A program made the translations under genes and the position numbers. Under the pieces are notes generated by a model. That model was not told the DNA's origin and did not search any database. It was given only the letters and a program-made list of their open reading frames with translations. This document shows positions 52,777 through 61,970 of a stretch of 64,000 nucleotides of DNA, piece by piece. The stretch's first letter is position 1. Every line of letters starts with the position of its first letter. Source of the stretch: Ruminiclostridium sp. (GTDB lineage: Bacteria; Bacillota; Clostridia; Oscillospirales; Oscillospiraceae); the NCBI GenBank assembly GCA_017435425.1, contig JAFSFC010000054.1:1-64000 (forward strand). The letters are read 5' to 3'.

Positions 52777-53541
52777 ATGAACCAAACCAACAAGGCGCTT
52801 CACGGGGCCATGGAGGACCTGCATCACATTCGATCTGTGCTGGATGGTCCGGCGGCCCTCCGGCCTCTGGCTCCCTACTTCCTGTGCACCGGGGTGGTGT
52901 GGCTGACCTATGCCGTCATCATGGCCTCCATCACTGTCCCTGACACGCTGGGATATTTGTGGCCCAATGTTTCGGCCTTTGTCTTTGAGTCCTTCGGGGC
53001 CCTCACCATGGTGGTGTACGACTATGGCAAATGGGTCATCTGGGCCTTCCTTCTGGTCCAGTGCGGCCTGTGGCAGAGAGAGAAGACCGCCCAGGCCCTG
53101 ACCGGGACCGCCCGTCGGAGCCTTACCACCTGGCAGGTCTTTTTGCTCCTGTACCTGGTCTTTGTCATCGCCCTGGAGGTGGCCCGGGGTGCCGCCACCA
53201 ATGAGGTGCAGATGCTTTCCGAGGGTATGTTCTACTTTTGGCAGACTGCCGGGCTGCTGCAGAACGCCCTGCCCATTCTTTTCCCGGCTCTGCCCCTGAT
53301 CCTCATGGGGAACCAGTTGGAGGACAAGGCTCTCTCCCTGTGGGGCTGGCTGAGCCTGGTCTGGGGTGTGGCATTGGTTGCCATCTCCCTGTACGGTCTG
53401 TCCTTGAATGGGACCATGATGGAGACGGGCCTGCTTTTGGTCAGTACTTTCCTGTCTCTGCTTATGGGTTTCCTGGCCCCCATCGGTCTGCTGCTGACCG
53501 CCTGGCGGCTGGGAAGGAAAGGAGAATACCATGAAACTTGA
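52777..53541 (+). CDS. six-helix membrane protein of unknown function
   Basis: A 254-residue integral membrane protein with about six hydrophobic helices. I do not recognise the family. It is translated ahead of, and overlaps by 11 bases, a winged-helix regulator. Such pairs in Firmicutes form autoregulated envelope modules in which the membrane protein may sense a signal. Role unproven. Confidence 0.7.
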   Translation: MNQTNKALHGAMEDLHHIRSVLDGPAALRPLAPYFLCTGVVWLTYAVIMASITVPDTLGYLWPNVSAFVFESFGALTMVVYDYGKWVIWAFLLVQCGLWQREKTAQALTGTARRSLTTWQVFLLLYLVFVIALEVARGAATNEVQMLSEGMFYFWQTAGLLQNALPILFPALPLILMGNQLEDKALSLWGWLSLVWGVALVAISLYGLSLNGTMMETGLLLVSTFLSLLMGFLAPIGLLLTAWRLGRKGEYHET

Positions 53542-53884
53542 TCAGATCCCCTCTGCGTTTCAATCCCGTCTGCGGCTGTCGGTCATCGCTGCCTTGTTGA
53601 CTGGCCCTCAGAACTTCCGGGCCCTTCAGGACCTCACCGGGGCAACCCCCGGCAACCTGGGCAAGCAGCTGGAGCTGCTGGAAGGAGAGGGCTACATTCA
53701 AAGTAAGAAGGAATTCGTAGGCCGTCGGCCCAACACCACCTACACCCTTCTGCCCTTCGGCCGGGATCAGTTCGCCCAGTATGTGGCCCTGCTGGAATCT
53801 GTCCTGGCCCAGGCGGCCCCTGTGGAGGAGGAACCCGAACCGGAGCCCCTGCCCCAGGGGAAACAGGCCCCTGGATTTGCCTGA
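53531..53884 (+). CDS. winged-helix transcriptional regulator
   Basis: A 117-residue protein with one winged-helix DNA-binding domain (about 8-85, with LGKQLELLEGEGYI as the recognition region and GRRPNTTYTL in the wing), followed by a Glu/Pro-rich tail. It resembles the DUF/HTH_27 type regulators. It is the downstream gene of the pair with the membrane protein, and a palindrome over the shared promoter suggests autorepression. Confidence 0.78.
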   Translation: MKLDQIPSAFQSRLRLSVIAALLTGPQNFRALQDLTGATPGNLGKQLELLEGEGYIQSKKEFVGRRPNTTYTLLPFGRDQFAQYVALLESVLAQAAPVEEEPEPEPLPQGKQAPGFA

Positions 53885-53893
53885 AAGACCGTG

Positions 53894-53924
53894 AAAACCG
53901 CGCCGTTGTAGTCGGCGCGGTTTT
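53894..53924 (+). terminator. terminator after winged-helix gene
   Basis: AAAACCGCGCC pairs with GGCGCGGTTTT, followed by T. Confidence 0.85.
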
Positions 53925-53953
53925 TCTGTCCTCAAACTTGTTTGATTTTTCTG

Positions 53954-53982
53954 TTGAGAAACGGCGGCGGCTGTGCTAGAAT
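53954..53982 (+). promoter_or_regulatory. promoter of ychF
   Basis: TTGAGA and TAGAAT with a 17-base spacer, about 90 bases before the ychF start. Confidence 0.6.
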
Positions 53983-54073
53983 TATCCTGTTGCATTGGGT
54001 CCATTTTTAGGGCCCCCGCACCCTACATATAAAATAGGTGCCAACCGCACCCTGGAGATAAAGGAGAACCGCT

Positions 54074-55168
54074 ATGAAATTAGGTATCGTGGGTCTGCCC
54101 AACGTGGGCAAGAGCACCCTGTTCAATGCCATCACCAATGCAGGCGCAGAGTCCGCCAACTACCCCTTCTGCACCATCGATCCCAATGTGGGCATGGTCA
54201 CCGTCCCCGACGCCCGTCTGGACAAGCTGGCCGAGATCTACAACCCCAAGAAGAAGACCCCCGCCGTCATCGAGTTCGTGGACATCGCCGGTCTGGTGAA
54301 GGGCGCCTCCAAGGGCGAGGGCCTGGGCAACAAGTTCCTGGCCAACATCCGTGAGACCGACGCCATCGTCCATGTGGTCCGCTGCTTCGACGACAGCAAC
54401 ATCATCCATGTGGAGGGCTCCTGCGACCCCGCCCGTGACATCGAGATCATCGACATTGAGCTCATCATGGCCGACATGGAAATGGTGGAGCGCCGCATCG
54501 ACAAGGACACCAAGGCCGCCAAGGGCGACAAGAAGTTCCTCCACTCTGCCGAGGTCTTCAAGGGCCTGCTGGCCTGGCTGGGTGACGGCAAGTCCGCCCG
54601 CAGCTACCCCTGCGACCCCGAGGACATGGAGATCCTCCAGACCTCTGACCTGCTGACCCTGAAGCCCATCATCTTCGCCGCCAACATGGACGAGGAGGGC
54701 TTTAAGAACCATGAGAACAACCCCTACTACCAGGCCGTCCTGAAGGCTGCTGAGGGTGAGAATGCCCAGGTGGTGCCCATCTGCGCCAACGTGGAGGCTG
54801 ACATCGCCCAGATGGACCCCGAAGACCGGGAGATCTTCCTGGAGGACCTGGGGGTGGAGGAGTCCGGTCTGGACCGTCTCATCAAGGCCAGCTACACCCT
54901 GCTGGGCCTGATCTCCTACCTGACCGCCGGCGAGGACGAGTGCCGTGCCTGGACCATCACCCGGGGCACCAAGGCACCCAAGGCCGCCGGTAAAATCCAC
55001 ACCGACTTCGAGCGTGGCTTCATCCGTGCAGAAGTGGTGGGCTTTGAGGACCTGGACGCTTGCGGCGGCTCCATGACCGCTGCCAAGGAGAAGGGCCTGG
55101 TCCGTTCCGAGGGCAAGGAGTACGTGATGCAGGACGGCGACGTGGTCCTGTTCCGCTTCAATGTCTAA
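54074..55168 (+). CDS. ychF: YchF/OLA1-type redox-regulated ATPase
   Basis: A 364-residue Obg-family P-loop protein. The P-loop GLPNVGKST, the switch DIAGLVKGAS and the atypical ANMDEE in place of NKxD point to ATP rather than GTP use. The C-terminal TGS-like domain ends the protein. It binds ribosomes and is linked to oxidative stress. The next gene overlaps by eight bases. Confidence 0.94.
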   Translation: MKLGIVGLPNVGKSTLFNAITNAGAESANYPFCTIDPNVGMVTVPDARLDKLAEIYNPKKKTPAVIEFVDIAGLVKGASKGEGLGNKFLANIRETDAIVHVVRCFDDSNIIHVEGSCDPARDIEIIDIELIMADMEMVERRIDKDTKAAKGDKKFLHSAEVFKGLLAWLGDGKSARSYPCDPEDMEILQTSDLLTLKPIIFAANMDEEGFKNHENNPYYQAVLKAAEGENAQVVPICANVEADIAQMDPEDREIFLEDLGVEESGLDRLIKASYTLLGLISYLTAGEDECRAWTITRGTKAPKAAGKIHTDFERGFIRAEVVGFEDLDACGGSMTAAKEKGLVRSEGKEYVMQDGDVVLFRFNV

Positions 55169-55895
55169 GACTGTTCTCATCACCGGGGCCTCCCGGGGCA
55201 TCGGGGCGGAGACCGCCCGGCGGTTCGCCCGGGAGGGCTATGCCGTTGGCGTGAACTACTGCAGCTCCCAGGCCCGGGCGGAAGAACTGGTCCGGGAGCT
55301 GGAGGCCATGGGGGTGTCCGCCAAAGCCTATGGGGCGGATGTCTCCGACCGGGCCCAGGTGGATCGGATGGTTGGTGACTTCCTGTCTGACTTTGGCCAT
55401 ATGGATGTGCTGGTGTGCAACGCCGGCATCGCCCGGCAAGAGCTCTTCACCGACGTGACCGAGGCCCAGTGGCGGCAGATGCTGGGCATCAACCTGGACG
55501 GGGTCTTCCACTGCTGCCAGGCTGCCCTGCCGGATATGATCCGCCGGAAGTCCGGTCGGGTCATCACCCTGTCCTCCATGTGGGGCCAGGTGGGGGCCTC
55601 CTGCGAGGTGGCCTATTCCGCTGCTAAGGCGGGGGTCATCGGCCTGACAAAAGCTCTGGCCAAGGAGGTGGGTCCTTCGGGGATCACCGTCAACTGCGTG
55701 GCCCCCGGGGTCATCGAGACCGAGATGAACGGCCTCCTGGACCAGGAGACCAAGGATGCTCTGGCGGAGGAGACCCCTCTGGAGCGGATGGGCACCCCGG
55801 CTGACGTAGCCGAGGCCATCTGGTTTTTGGCCAGCCAGGGTGGCAGCTTCTTCACCGGTCAGGTGCTGGCCCCCAACGGCGGCTTTATCATTTAA
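55161..55895 (+). CDS. SDR family oxidoreductase, FabG-like
   Basis: A 244-residue short-chain dehydrogenase. The cofactor loop TGASRGIG, NAG motif, catalytic Ser (SSMWG), and YSAAKAG (Y, K) are all present, and the PGVIETEM loop is as in FabG. It resembles 3-oxoacyl-ACP reductase but stands outside a fatty-acid operon, so the substrate is uncertain. Coupled to ychF by overlap. Confidence 0.85.
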   Translation: MSKTVLITGASRGIGAETARRFAREGYAVGVNYCSSQARAEELVRELEAMGVSAKAYGADVSDRAQVDRMVGDFLSDFGHMDVLVCNAGIARQELFTDVTEAQWRQMLGINLDGVFHCCQAALPDMIRRKSGRVITLSSMWGQVGASCEVAYSAAKAGVIGLTKALAKEVGPSGITVNCVAPGVIETEMNGLLDQETKDALAEETPLERMGTPADVAEAIWFLASQGGSFFTGQVLAPNGGFII

Positions 55896-55908
55896 TACCA
55901 GTGATTGG

Positions 55909-55937
55909 AAAGGACGAAACCTGCGGGTTTCGTCCTT
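55909..55937 (+). terminator. terminator after SDR gene
   Basis: AAAGGACGAAACC pairs with GGTTTCGTCCTTT around three bases. Confidence 0.85.
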
Positions 55938-55972
55938 TTTCATAGTATTTTCTCCCAAACAGTCGATTCTCC

Positions 55973-56001
55973 TTGCTCTAAGCACAAAAATACGGTATCA
56001 T
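55973..56001 (+). promoter_or_regulatory. promoter of the phospholipase C-like gene
   Basis: TTGCTC and TATCAT with a 17-base spacer, 39 bases before the ATG at 56041. Confidence 0.55.
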
Positions 56002-56040
56002 GACAGTAATAATATCTTTGTAAAGACAAGGAGTGACGGC

Positions 56041-56679
56041 ATGGCAGACGGGAATACTCACATCTATTTCGGCATTGGGGTGCTGGCTGCCCTGCCGGAA
56101 CGGATCAGCCAGAAGCTGGCCCGGGATATGGACGCCTTTTATCTGGGCCTTCAGGGACCGGACCCCTTGATCTTCGATCCCCGCACCCAAAAGGAAGCCC
56201 GGGGCTTCCATAAACGATGGGAAGTGGCCCTGCCCGGTCTGGTGAATGCCATGCTGTACGGCGGAGAGAGCATGTGCAGCTTTGCGGCAGGGGGATACCT
56301 CCATTACGTCCTGGACGATATCGTCCATCCCCCCATCTGGGAATGGATGAAGGAGGGGGCCAACCACATGCGCATGGAACTGGCCCTGGACTTCATGATC
56401 CTGGCTGAGGAGGGCATCAAAAAGATGCCCCGTCTTTTCACCCAGGGGCGGAAGCGGGTGGCCCCCTATGCTTACTTGATTCTTCCCACCGCCACCCCCA
56501 ACCAGTACCTCACCGGCCTGCGCCATATGCAGGTGACCATCGACTACCTCCGCCAGCGGGGGCCCGATAGTCTTGGACGGCTGACCCTGGCGGAAAAAGA
56601 CCATGTGGCAGACCTTCGCCGCCGGGTGGACGAGGGCATCCAGCCCACAGCCGACCGGCTGGTGGAGCTCATTGGATGA
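56041..56679 (+). CDS. zinc-dependent phospholipase C-like protein
   Basis: A 212-residue protein resembling the zinc-dependent phospholipase C/S1-P1 nuclease fold. His and Asp ligands are seen in NTHIYFG, LGLQGPDPL, YLHYVLDD and a later His-rich stretch. No signal peptide is obvious, unlike secreted phospholipases, so it may act in the cytoplasm on unknown substrates. A 13-base gap separates it from the coiled-coil gene. Confidence 0.72.
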   Translation: MADGNTHIYFGIGVLAALPERISQKLARDMDAFYLGLQGPDPLIFDPRTQKEARGFHKRWEVALPGLVNAMLYGGESMCSFAAGGYLHYVLDDIVHPPIWEWMKEGANHMRMELALDFMILAEEGIKKMPRLFTQGRKRVAPYAYLILPTATPNQYLTGLRHMQVTIDYLRQRGPDSLGRLTLAEKDHVADLRRRVDEGIQPTADRLVELIG

Positions 56680-56692
56680 GAAAGGAGCGGCC

Positions 56693-57640
56693 ATGGCCAA
56701 CTACAGAGCACAGCTGCGGGACCTTCAGCAGAAGGCATACCAGAAAAACCATCTGGAGAACCTGGCGGCAGAACTGGAAAAGGAATACGAGGACCTGAAG
56801 CAAAAGGTCTTCCTCTATGAGGCCCAGATGAACCAGGAGCAGGCCGACGTGGATAAGCTGGAGGGCCGCAGTCTGTCCGCCTTCTTTGCCGGCCTTCGGG
56901 GCAACAAGGAGGAGCGGCTGGACAAGGAACGCCAGGAGGCCCGGGCAGCCCGGGTGAAGTACGATATGGCTCTTCTGGAGCGAAATCAGGTGGAGGATCA
57001 GCTCCGCCGGACCCGGGAGGAACTGGCCGACCTGGAGACCATCCCTGCCCAGCGGGAAGCCATTCTGGACCAGTGGGCCCAGGCGGTGAAGGCCGTGGGC
57101 GGCGCTGCAGGCAAGGCCGTCCTGGACCTGGAGGAGAAACGGGCCTGGTATGAGGGCCAGCGCCGGGAGATCAGCGAGGCTGTGGCAGCGGGACAGGAAG
57201 CCCTGACCCATGCTGATGGTATTTTAGATAGTCTAAACTCGGCAGATGGATGGGCCACGATGGATGTTTTTGGAGGCGGTCTGTTGTCCTCTGTGTTTAA
57301 GTATGACGCCATCGACCAGGCCCAGGCCAAGGTGGAGGGGCTGCAGCTGGCTCTGCGCCGGTTCCGGACCGAGCTGGTGGATGTCTCCGTGGATGCTGAC
57401 CTGAACTTCACCATGGATGGGACTACCCAGTTCTTTGATGTCTTCCTTGATAATATCTGCACAGATTTTCGCGTTATGGATGAGATCAACAAGTCTCAGG
57501 AACGGGTGTGGCAGGTGAAGAAAGAGATCCAGTCTCTGCAGGAACATCTGACCCAGCAGGACAGCCAGCACCAGGCCGACCTGGAACAGCTGGACCGAGA
57601 CCTGGAAGAACTGCTTTTGAACATGGAACAGGACACGTAA
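56693..57640 (+). CDS. coiled-coil protein
   Basis: A 315-residue, soluble, strongly coiled-coil protein (long heptad-like stretches at about 15-160 and 275-315) with a central segment (about 185-270) that is less charged. No catalytic motif. AAAGGAG precedes the ATG. Its partner is the adjacent phospholipase C-like gene. Function unknown. Confidence 0.7.
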   Translation: MANYRAQLRDLQQKAYQKNHLENLAAELEKEYEDLKQKVFLYEAQMNQEQADVDKLEGRSLSAFFAGLRGNKEERLDKERQEARAARVKYDMALLERNQVEDQLRRTREELADLETIPAQREAILDQWAQAVKAVGGAAGKAVLDLEEKRAWYEGQRREISEAVAAGQEALTHADGILDSLNSADGWATMDVFGGGLLSSVFKYDAIDQAQAKVEGLQLALRRFRTELVDVSVDADLNFTMDGTTQFFDVFLDNICTDFRVMDEINKSQERVWQVKKEIQSLQEHLTQQDSQHQADLEQLDRDLEELLLNMEQDT

Positions 57641-57715
57641 ACAGTACGGCAGAGAGTGGCGGTTGGCCGCTCTCTGCTGTTGTACTTTTTTCGGAGAAAT
57701 ATGGAGGGATATGCT

Positions 57716-59980
57716 ATGAAAAAACGTATGTTGAGTCTGGCGTTGGTCTTTTCCTTTCTGTTGGCGCTGTGCCCCTTGCCGGTTGCCCTGGCGGCCGACC
57801 TATCCGGTGCGGAGGTGACCGTCCTTGGTGGCTCCTTTGTGTATAACGGCAAAGCCCAGGAACCGAACGTCACCGTGAGCCTGGACGGAATGGTTCTGAA
57901 CGAGGAGGCAGACTATACCCTGTCTTACGGGAATAACGTCAACGCCGGAGAGGGGCGGGTGACAGTCACCGGAACAGGAAATTATGGTGGAACTGCCGGT
58001 GCAACGTTCACCATTGAGCCCTATACCCTGACGGCAAAGCATTTGGAAGGGCAGGATGTTTGCAAGAAAACCTTTGATGAGAGAGCAAAAGCTTATCCTG
58101 AGATCAAAGCCTCTGCCAATGGAGAAACAGTAAAAGTGGACTACAACAAGGCGCTCTATTCCCAGAAGGGAGCAGGGGCTGCCTCCGTTACGGTTTCCGG
58201 TTTGAAATTGCCGGCTGGGTGCGAGAACTATGTCCTGGAGGAGGGACTGACCGAGCTTGTCCTGGATGGACAGATCCTTCCTCAGCAGACAAAGGTAAAC
58301 AATGGCACGGTTGAAGTGGGCCAGACCCTGGACCTCTGGACCCTGGTGGAGAATGCAGGGGTGGTTGGCAGCGACGGCGGTCCCACCGCATCCTTTGATA
58401 TCATCGAACCGGCGGACAAGCTAGGCTGTGCCGAGCCCTCGCCGGAGCATGTTTTTACCGCAGGCAGCAAACCCGGTGTGCTCACCTTGTCTGCCAGCAT
58501 ATCGGAAAGCTACTGGGACGAGGATGAGACCCCTGATTACACAGGTGTGGTGGCAGAGACATTTACCATCACCATCACCGAACCTAAGCAGGAGGAAACA
58601 CCGCCTGCTTCTCCGCCCGAACCCTCGGTTCCAACCCCGATTCCGCCTTCGGTCACCCAGAATCAGCCCCAGGAGAAACTGGTCATCACCGGAGCCAAAG
58701 ACATCACCTATGGCCAGACCCTTCAGCTGTCCTGCAAAGGCGGCAGCACCAATGGGGCTGTGACCTGGGGCATTGCCGCGTTTGCAGCCAGCGGCCAGGC
58801 AGACATCAGCCCTGCCGGATTGCTTACGCCCACCAAGGCGGGCACGGTGTGGGTCACAGCCACCATGGCGGGGAATGACACCTATCAGGATGTGACCGCC
58901 GATGCAGTGAAGCTCACCATCCGGCAAGCGCCGATTCGCATTACCGTGTCCAACAAAACAGCCCAGATGGGAGACCCGGTCCCGGCCCTGACCACCTCGG
59001 ACTATTCCGTTTCCGGTCTGGTGGGAAGGGATAAGCTGGCCACCCTGCCTACCCTGTCCTACGAGACCACCCCTGACATGACCCGGGCGGGAACGGTGGC
59101 CATCCTGGCCTCGGGAGCTGCTGTCCCGGCTGGCGGAAACTACGATCCCAACATCACCTATTTGCCCGGTAAGCTGACCATTGGCGCAGCCTATCCTATC
59201 ACCATCCTTGCGGCTGAAGGCGGCGTGGTCACTGCCGATGCCGCTCAGGCCCCGGAGGGAGCGGTTGTCACCCTGACGGCCCAGCCTGAGAAAGGGTTCG
59301 TGTTGGATTCCCTCAAAGTGGAGTCCGGCAGCACCGTCATCCAGACAAGGGAAGCAGGGAAGGGGAAGGTTACCTTTACCATGCCGGATGGCGGCGTTCT
59401 GGTCACGCCAACCTTTGTGACAAAAGAACTGCCGTTCACCGATGTGAAGACCCAGGACTGGTTCTATGAGAGCGTGGCTTATGTGTACGAAAATGGTCTG
59501 ATGAATGGCACCTCGGACACTGCCCTTACCCCCAACGGGACCACCACCCGAGGGATGATCGTCACCATCCTCTATCGCCTGGCGGGCAGCCCCGAGGCGG
59601 CGGCATGGTCTCCCTTCCATGATGTGGCGCCCGGCAAGTATTACGCCGAGCCCATTGCCTGGGCGGCCTGGAACGGTATCGTCAACGGCAAGACGGCCAC
59701 CAGCTTTGGGCCCAACGATCCCATTACCCGGGAGCAGATGGCGGCCATCCTGTACCGCTATGCCGGGTTCCGGGAGATGGATGTGTCCCAGCGAGGGGAC
59801 CTGACCCAGTTCGGAGATCAGGAGAAGGTCAGTTCCTATGCCCGGGAGGCTCTGGCCTGGGCCAACGGTGCCGGACTCATCACCGGCAAGGGCGGCGGTG
59901 TCCTGGACCCCAAGGGGCCGGCTACCAGAGCCCAGGTGGCAGCCATTTTCCAGCGATTCTGTGAGGGAACCAACCAGTGA
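57716..59980 (+). CDS. SLH-domain surface protein
   Basis: A 754-residue exported protein. A signal peptide (1-26) is followed by MBG/Ig-like beta repeats (YNGKAQEP, YTLSYGNN near 40-90 and further repeats near 330-500), a Pro-rich linker (about 300-325), an InlB-like bacterial repeat, and three C-terminal SLH domains (about 580-754). SLH domains anchor to pyruvylated cell-wall polymer. It is probably an S-layer-associated adhesin or scaffold. The start at 57716 follows GGAGGG by six bases. Confidence 0.85.
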   Translation: MKKRMLSLALVFSFLLALCPLPVALAADLSGAEVTVLGGSFVYNGKAQEPNVTVSLDGMVLNEEADYTLSYGNNVNAGEGRVTVTGTGNYGGTAGATFTIEPYTLTAKHLEGQDVCKKTFDERAKAYPEIKASANGETVKVDYNKALYSQKGAGAASVTVSGLKLPAGCENYVLEEGLTELVLDGQILPQQTKVNNGTVEVGQTLDLWTLVENAGVVGSDGGPTASFDIIEPADKLGCAEPSPEHVFTAGSKPGVLTLSASISESYWDEDETPDYTGVVAETFTITITEPKQEETPPASPPEPSVPTPIPPSVTQNQPQEKLVITGAKDITYGQTLQLSCKGGSTNGAVTWGIAAFAASGQADISPAGLLTPTKAGTVWVTATMAGNDTYQDVTADAVKLTIRQAPIRITVSNKTAQMGDPVPALTTSDYSVSGLVGRDKLATLPTLSYETTPDMTRAGTVAILASGAAVPAGGNYDPNITYLPGKLTIGAAYPITILAAEGGVVTADAAQAPEGAVVTLTAQPEKGFVLDSLKVESGSTVIQTREAGKGKVTFTMPDGGVLVTPTFVTKELPFTDVKTQDWFYESVAYVYENGLMNGTSDTALTPNGTTTRGMIVTILYRLAGSPEAAAWSPFHDVAPGKYYAEPIAWAAWNGIVNGKTATSFGPNDPITREQMAAILYRYAGFREMDVSQRGDLTQFGDQEKVSSYAREALAWANGAGLITGKGGGVLDPKGPATRAQVAAIFQRFCEGTNQ

Positions 59981-59984
59981 AAAA

Positions 59985-60021
59985 CAGCCCGGAGGGGGAG
60001 AAAACACTCCTCCTCCGGGCT
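59985..60021 (+). terminator. terminator after the SLH gene
   Basis: AGCCCGGAGG pairs with CCTCCGGGCT in a long hairpin. Confidence 0.75.
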
Positions 60022-60054
60022 CCAAAATATTTTTCAAAAAGTGTAAAATAATGC

Positions 60055-60082
60055 TTGACTTTTGCAGAAAGGGTGGTATAAT
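60055..60082 (+). promoter_or_regulatory. promoter of tRNA-Gln
   Basis: TTGACT and TATAAT with a 16-base spacer, 40 bases before the tRNA. Confidence 0.85.
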
Positions 60083-60122
60083 CATTTTTGTCGGTTGCGA
60101 GAGAGCACCGAACAAAGGAAAT

Positions 60123-60196
60123 AGCGGGTTTGTGTAAAGGTAGCACAGCAGACTCTGACTCTGTTTGTGAGGGTTCGAATCCTTCACCCGCTGCCA
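60123..60196 (+). tRNA. tRNA-Gln(CTG)
   Basis: A 74-base cloverleaf: acceptor AGCGGGT/ACCCGCT, anticodon stem GCAGA/TCTGT around CTCTGAC (anticodon CTG), T-arm, discriminator G and encoded CCA. Flanked by a promoter and a terminator. Confidence 0.93.
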
Positions 60197-60225
60197 AAGC
60201 CGAGGACGAAAGTCCTCGGCTTTTT
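60197..60225 (+). terminator. terminator after tRNA-Gln
   Basis: AAGCCGAGGA pairs with TCCTCGGCTT and T tract follows. Confidence 0.85.
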
Positions 60226-60263
60226 CGTTAATATTTCCGCATTTCGATATAGAGGAAGAAACA

Positions 60264-61091
60264 ATGGCTAACATCATCGAAGTCACCGAATTCAACGCCC
60301 CTGAGCTGGATGTCTTTGCCCGGCTCACGGAAGCCCAGCTCCGCAACCGGATGGAGCCGGAAAAGGGCGTGTTCATTGCCGAAAGCCCCAAAGTCATCAG
60401 CGTGGCCCTGGATGCGGGGTGCCAGCCCAAGGCTCTGCTCATGGAGCGCAAGCACATTGAGGGCCAGGCCAGGGAGATCATCGCCCGCTGCGGGGACATT
60501 CCTGTGTACACAGCAGACCGGGAGGTCCTGGCCGGTCTCACCGGCTTCCAGCTGACCCGGGGCATCCTGTGCGCCATGAGCCGCCCCAAGCAGCCCTCTG
60601 TGGAGGAGATCTGCGCCAAGGCCCGCCGGGTGGCCGTCCTGGAGGGGATCGTGGACACCACCAATGTGGGTGCCATCTTCCGTTCTGCTGCCGCTCTGGG
60701 CATGGATGCGGTCCTCCTGAGCCCCACCTGCTGCGACCCTCTGAATCGCCGTGCCGTCCGGGTGAGCATGGGTACGGTCTTCCAGATCCCCTGGGCCCGC
60801 CTGGGGGAGGAGGCCAGCCAGTGGCCGGGTGAGGGGATGGCCCGCCTCAAGGCCATGGGCTTCCGAACTGCCGCCATGGCCCTGAAGGAGGACTCTGTCT
60901 CTGTGGAGGATCCCATACTCATGGCCGAGGACAAGCTGGCCATCATCCTGGGCACCGAGGGGGATGGCCTGGGAGCTGAGACCATCGACAGCTGCGACTA
61001 CACCGTCCTCATCCCTATGGCACACGGGGTGGACTCCCTGAATGTGGCAGCCGCCAGCGCCGTGGCCTTCTGGCAGCTGCGGGCAAGATAA
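60264..61091 (+). CDS. TrmH/SpoU family RNA 2'-O-methyltransferase (copy 2)
   Basis: A 275-residue SPOUT methyltransferase closely similar over its whole length to the protein encoded at 16983-17816, including the N-terminal domain and all three SpoU motifs (DTTNVGAIFRSAAALG, ILGTEGDGLG, IPMAHGVDSLN). The two are paralogues and both appear complete. Its RNA target is not predictable; the two copies may have split targets. Confidence 0.88.
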   Translation: MANIIEVTEFNAPELDVFARLTEAQLRNRMEPEKGVFIAESPKVISVALDAGCQPKALLMERKHIEGQAREIIARCGDIPVYTADREVLAGLTGFQLTRGILCAMSRPKQPSVEEICAKARRVAVLEGIVDTTNVGAIFRSAAALGMDAVLLSPTCCDPLNRRAVRVSMGTVFQIPWARLGEEASQWPGEGMARLKAMGFRTAAMALKEDSVSVEDPILMAEDKLAIILGTEGDGLGAETIDSCDYTVLIPMAHGVDSLNVAAASAVAFWQLRAR

Positions 61092-61095
61092 ACGC

Positions 61096-61132
61096 AAAAA
61101 TACCTGAGAGGAGATTTCCTCTCAGGTATTTT
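61096..61132. terminator. terminator between convergent genes
   Basis: AATACCTGAGAGG pairs with CCTCTCAGGTATT, with A and T tracts on the two sides. Confidence 0.85.
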
Positions 61133-61891
61133 TTATAGGTAGAGTTGATTGGGCTTTCGGCCCTTGCAGGACTTCCGCATGGCAAGGCCTGCGGGAATCA
61201 GGACCAGAGGACTGACCTTTCGGGCCCGCTGGGGGCAGAAGGCTGTGCATGCCATGCAGGAGATGCAGATCTTTGTGTTGGTATGGTTGGGGGCATCCTG
61301 GGGGATGGCGCCAACAGGACAGTGCCGGGCGCAGTGTCCGCAGCGGATGCAGCCGTGGTCTGCCTTGGGCTTCATGGGAATGCCGTTGTACGCCCGATAG
61401 GGGAAATGACCGGGGACGGTCAGGTCTTCAGAGGTCTCGCAGGACAGCTTCTCTTTGATCTGTTTAGCAAAGTCCATCAGCTCCCGATGATCCTGGTTGT
61501 CGGGGCGGCCCGGGCCGAACTGCGGCATGATGGAGTGCTGGGCCACGGCTTCCAGTGCGGCCACGGGACGGAACCCTGCCTGGGTGAGCACGTCCTTCAG
61601 TTCCAGCAGGGTGTCATCAATGGCTCGGTTGCCGTAAACTGCCATGAGAATGGCCCTGGCCCCGTTTCCTTTCATCCTGGAAAGCCGCTTGACCGCAGGG
61701 GCAGGGACCCGCCCGCCGAAGGAAGGAACGGCCACGATACAGAGGTCCTCCTGGGTAAGGGGGATGGCAGAGAAGTCTGCCGTCCGGTCCATCAGGTCCA
61801 CCACACGAACATCGGCGGAGAATTCTTTGGTCAGCAGGTTGGCTGTTTTCATGGTGCCGCCGGTGGGGCTGAAGAGGATCTCATAGGTCAT
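61133..61891 (-). CDS. EFR1-family ferredoxin with flavodoxin-like domain
   Basis: A 252-residue protein with an N-terminal flavodoxin-like domain (SPTGGTMKTA near 8-17) and a C-terminal 2[4Fe-4S] ferredoxin (C181, C184, C187, C191 and C209, C212, C215, C219 by count). This is the EFR1-type layout seen in Clostridia. It should shuttle electrons in the cytoplasm; partner enzymes are unknown and not adjacent. Confidence 0.82.
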   Translation of the reverse strand: MTYEILFSPTGGTMKTANLLTKEFSADVRVVDLMDRTADFSAIPLTQEDLCIVAVPSFGGRVPAPAVKRLSRMKGNGARAILMAVYGNRAIDDTLLELKDVLTQAGFRPVAALEAVAQHSIMPQFGPGRPDNQDHRELMDFAKQIKEKLSCETSEDLTVPGHFPYRAYNGIPMKPKADHGCIRCGHCARHCPVGAIPQDAPNHTNTKICISCMACTAFCPQRARKVSPLVLIPAGLAMRKSCKGRKPNQLYL

Positions 61892-61970
61892 GTCAGGGGC
61901 TCCCTTCCTTGGATATCTTTGGTTCCATTATACAGGAAGATTGGGAAGGGTGCAACGGCTCCGGAGCAAT

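Noticed and set aside
58421-60985. Minus-strand open frame spanning an SLH gene, a tRNA and a TrmH gene
   Set aside because: It runs across a tRNA gene and a terminator and is antisense to two recognised proteins.
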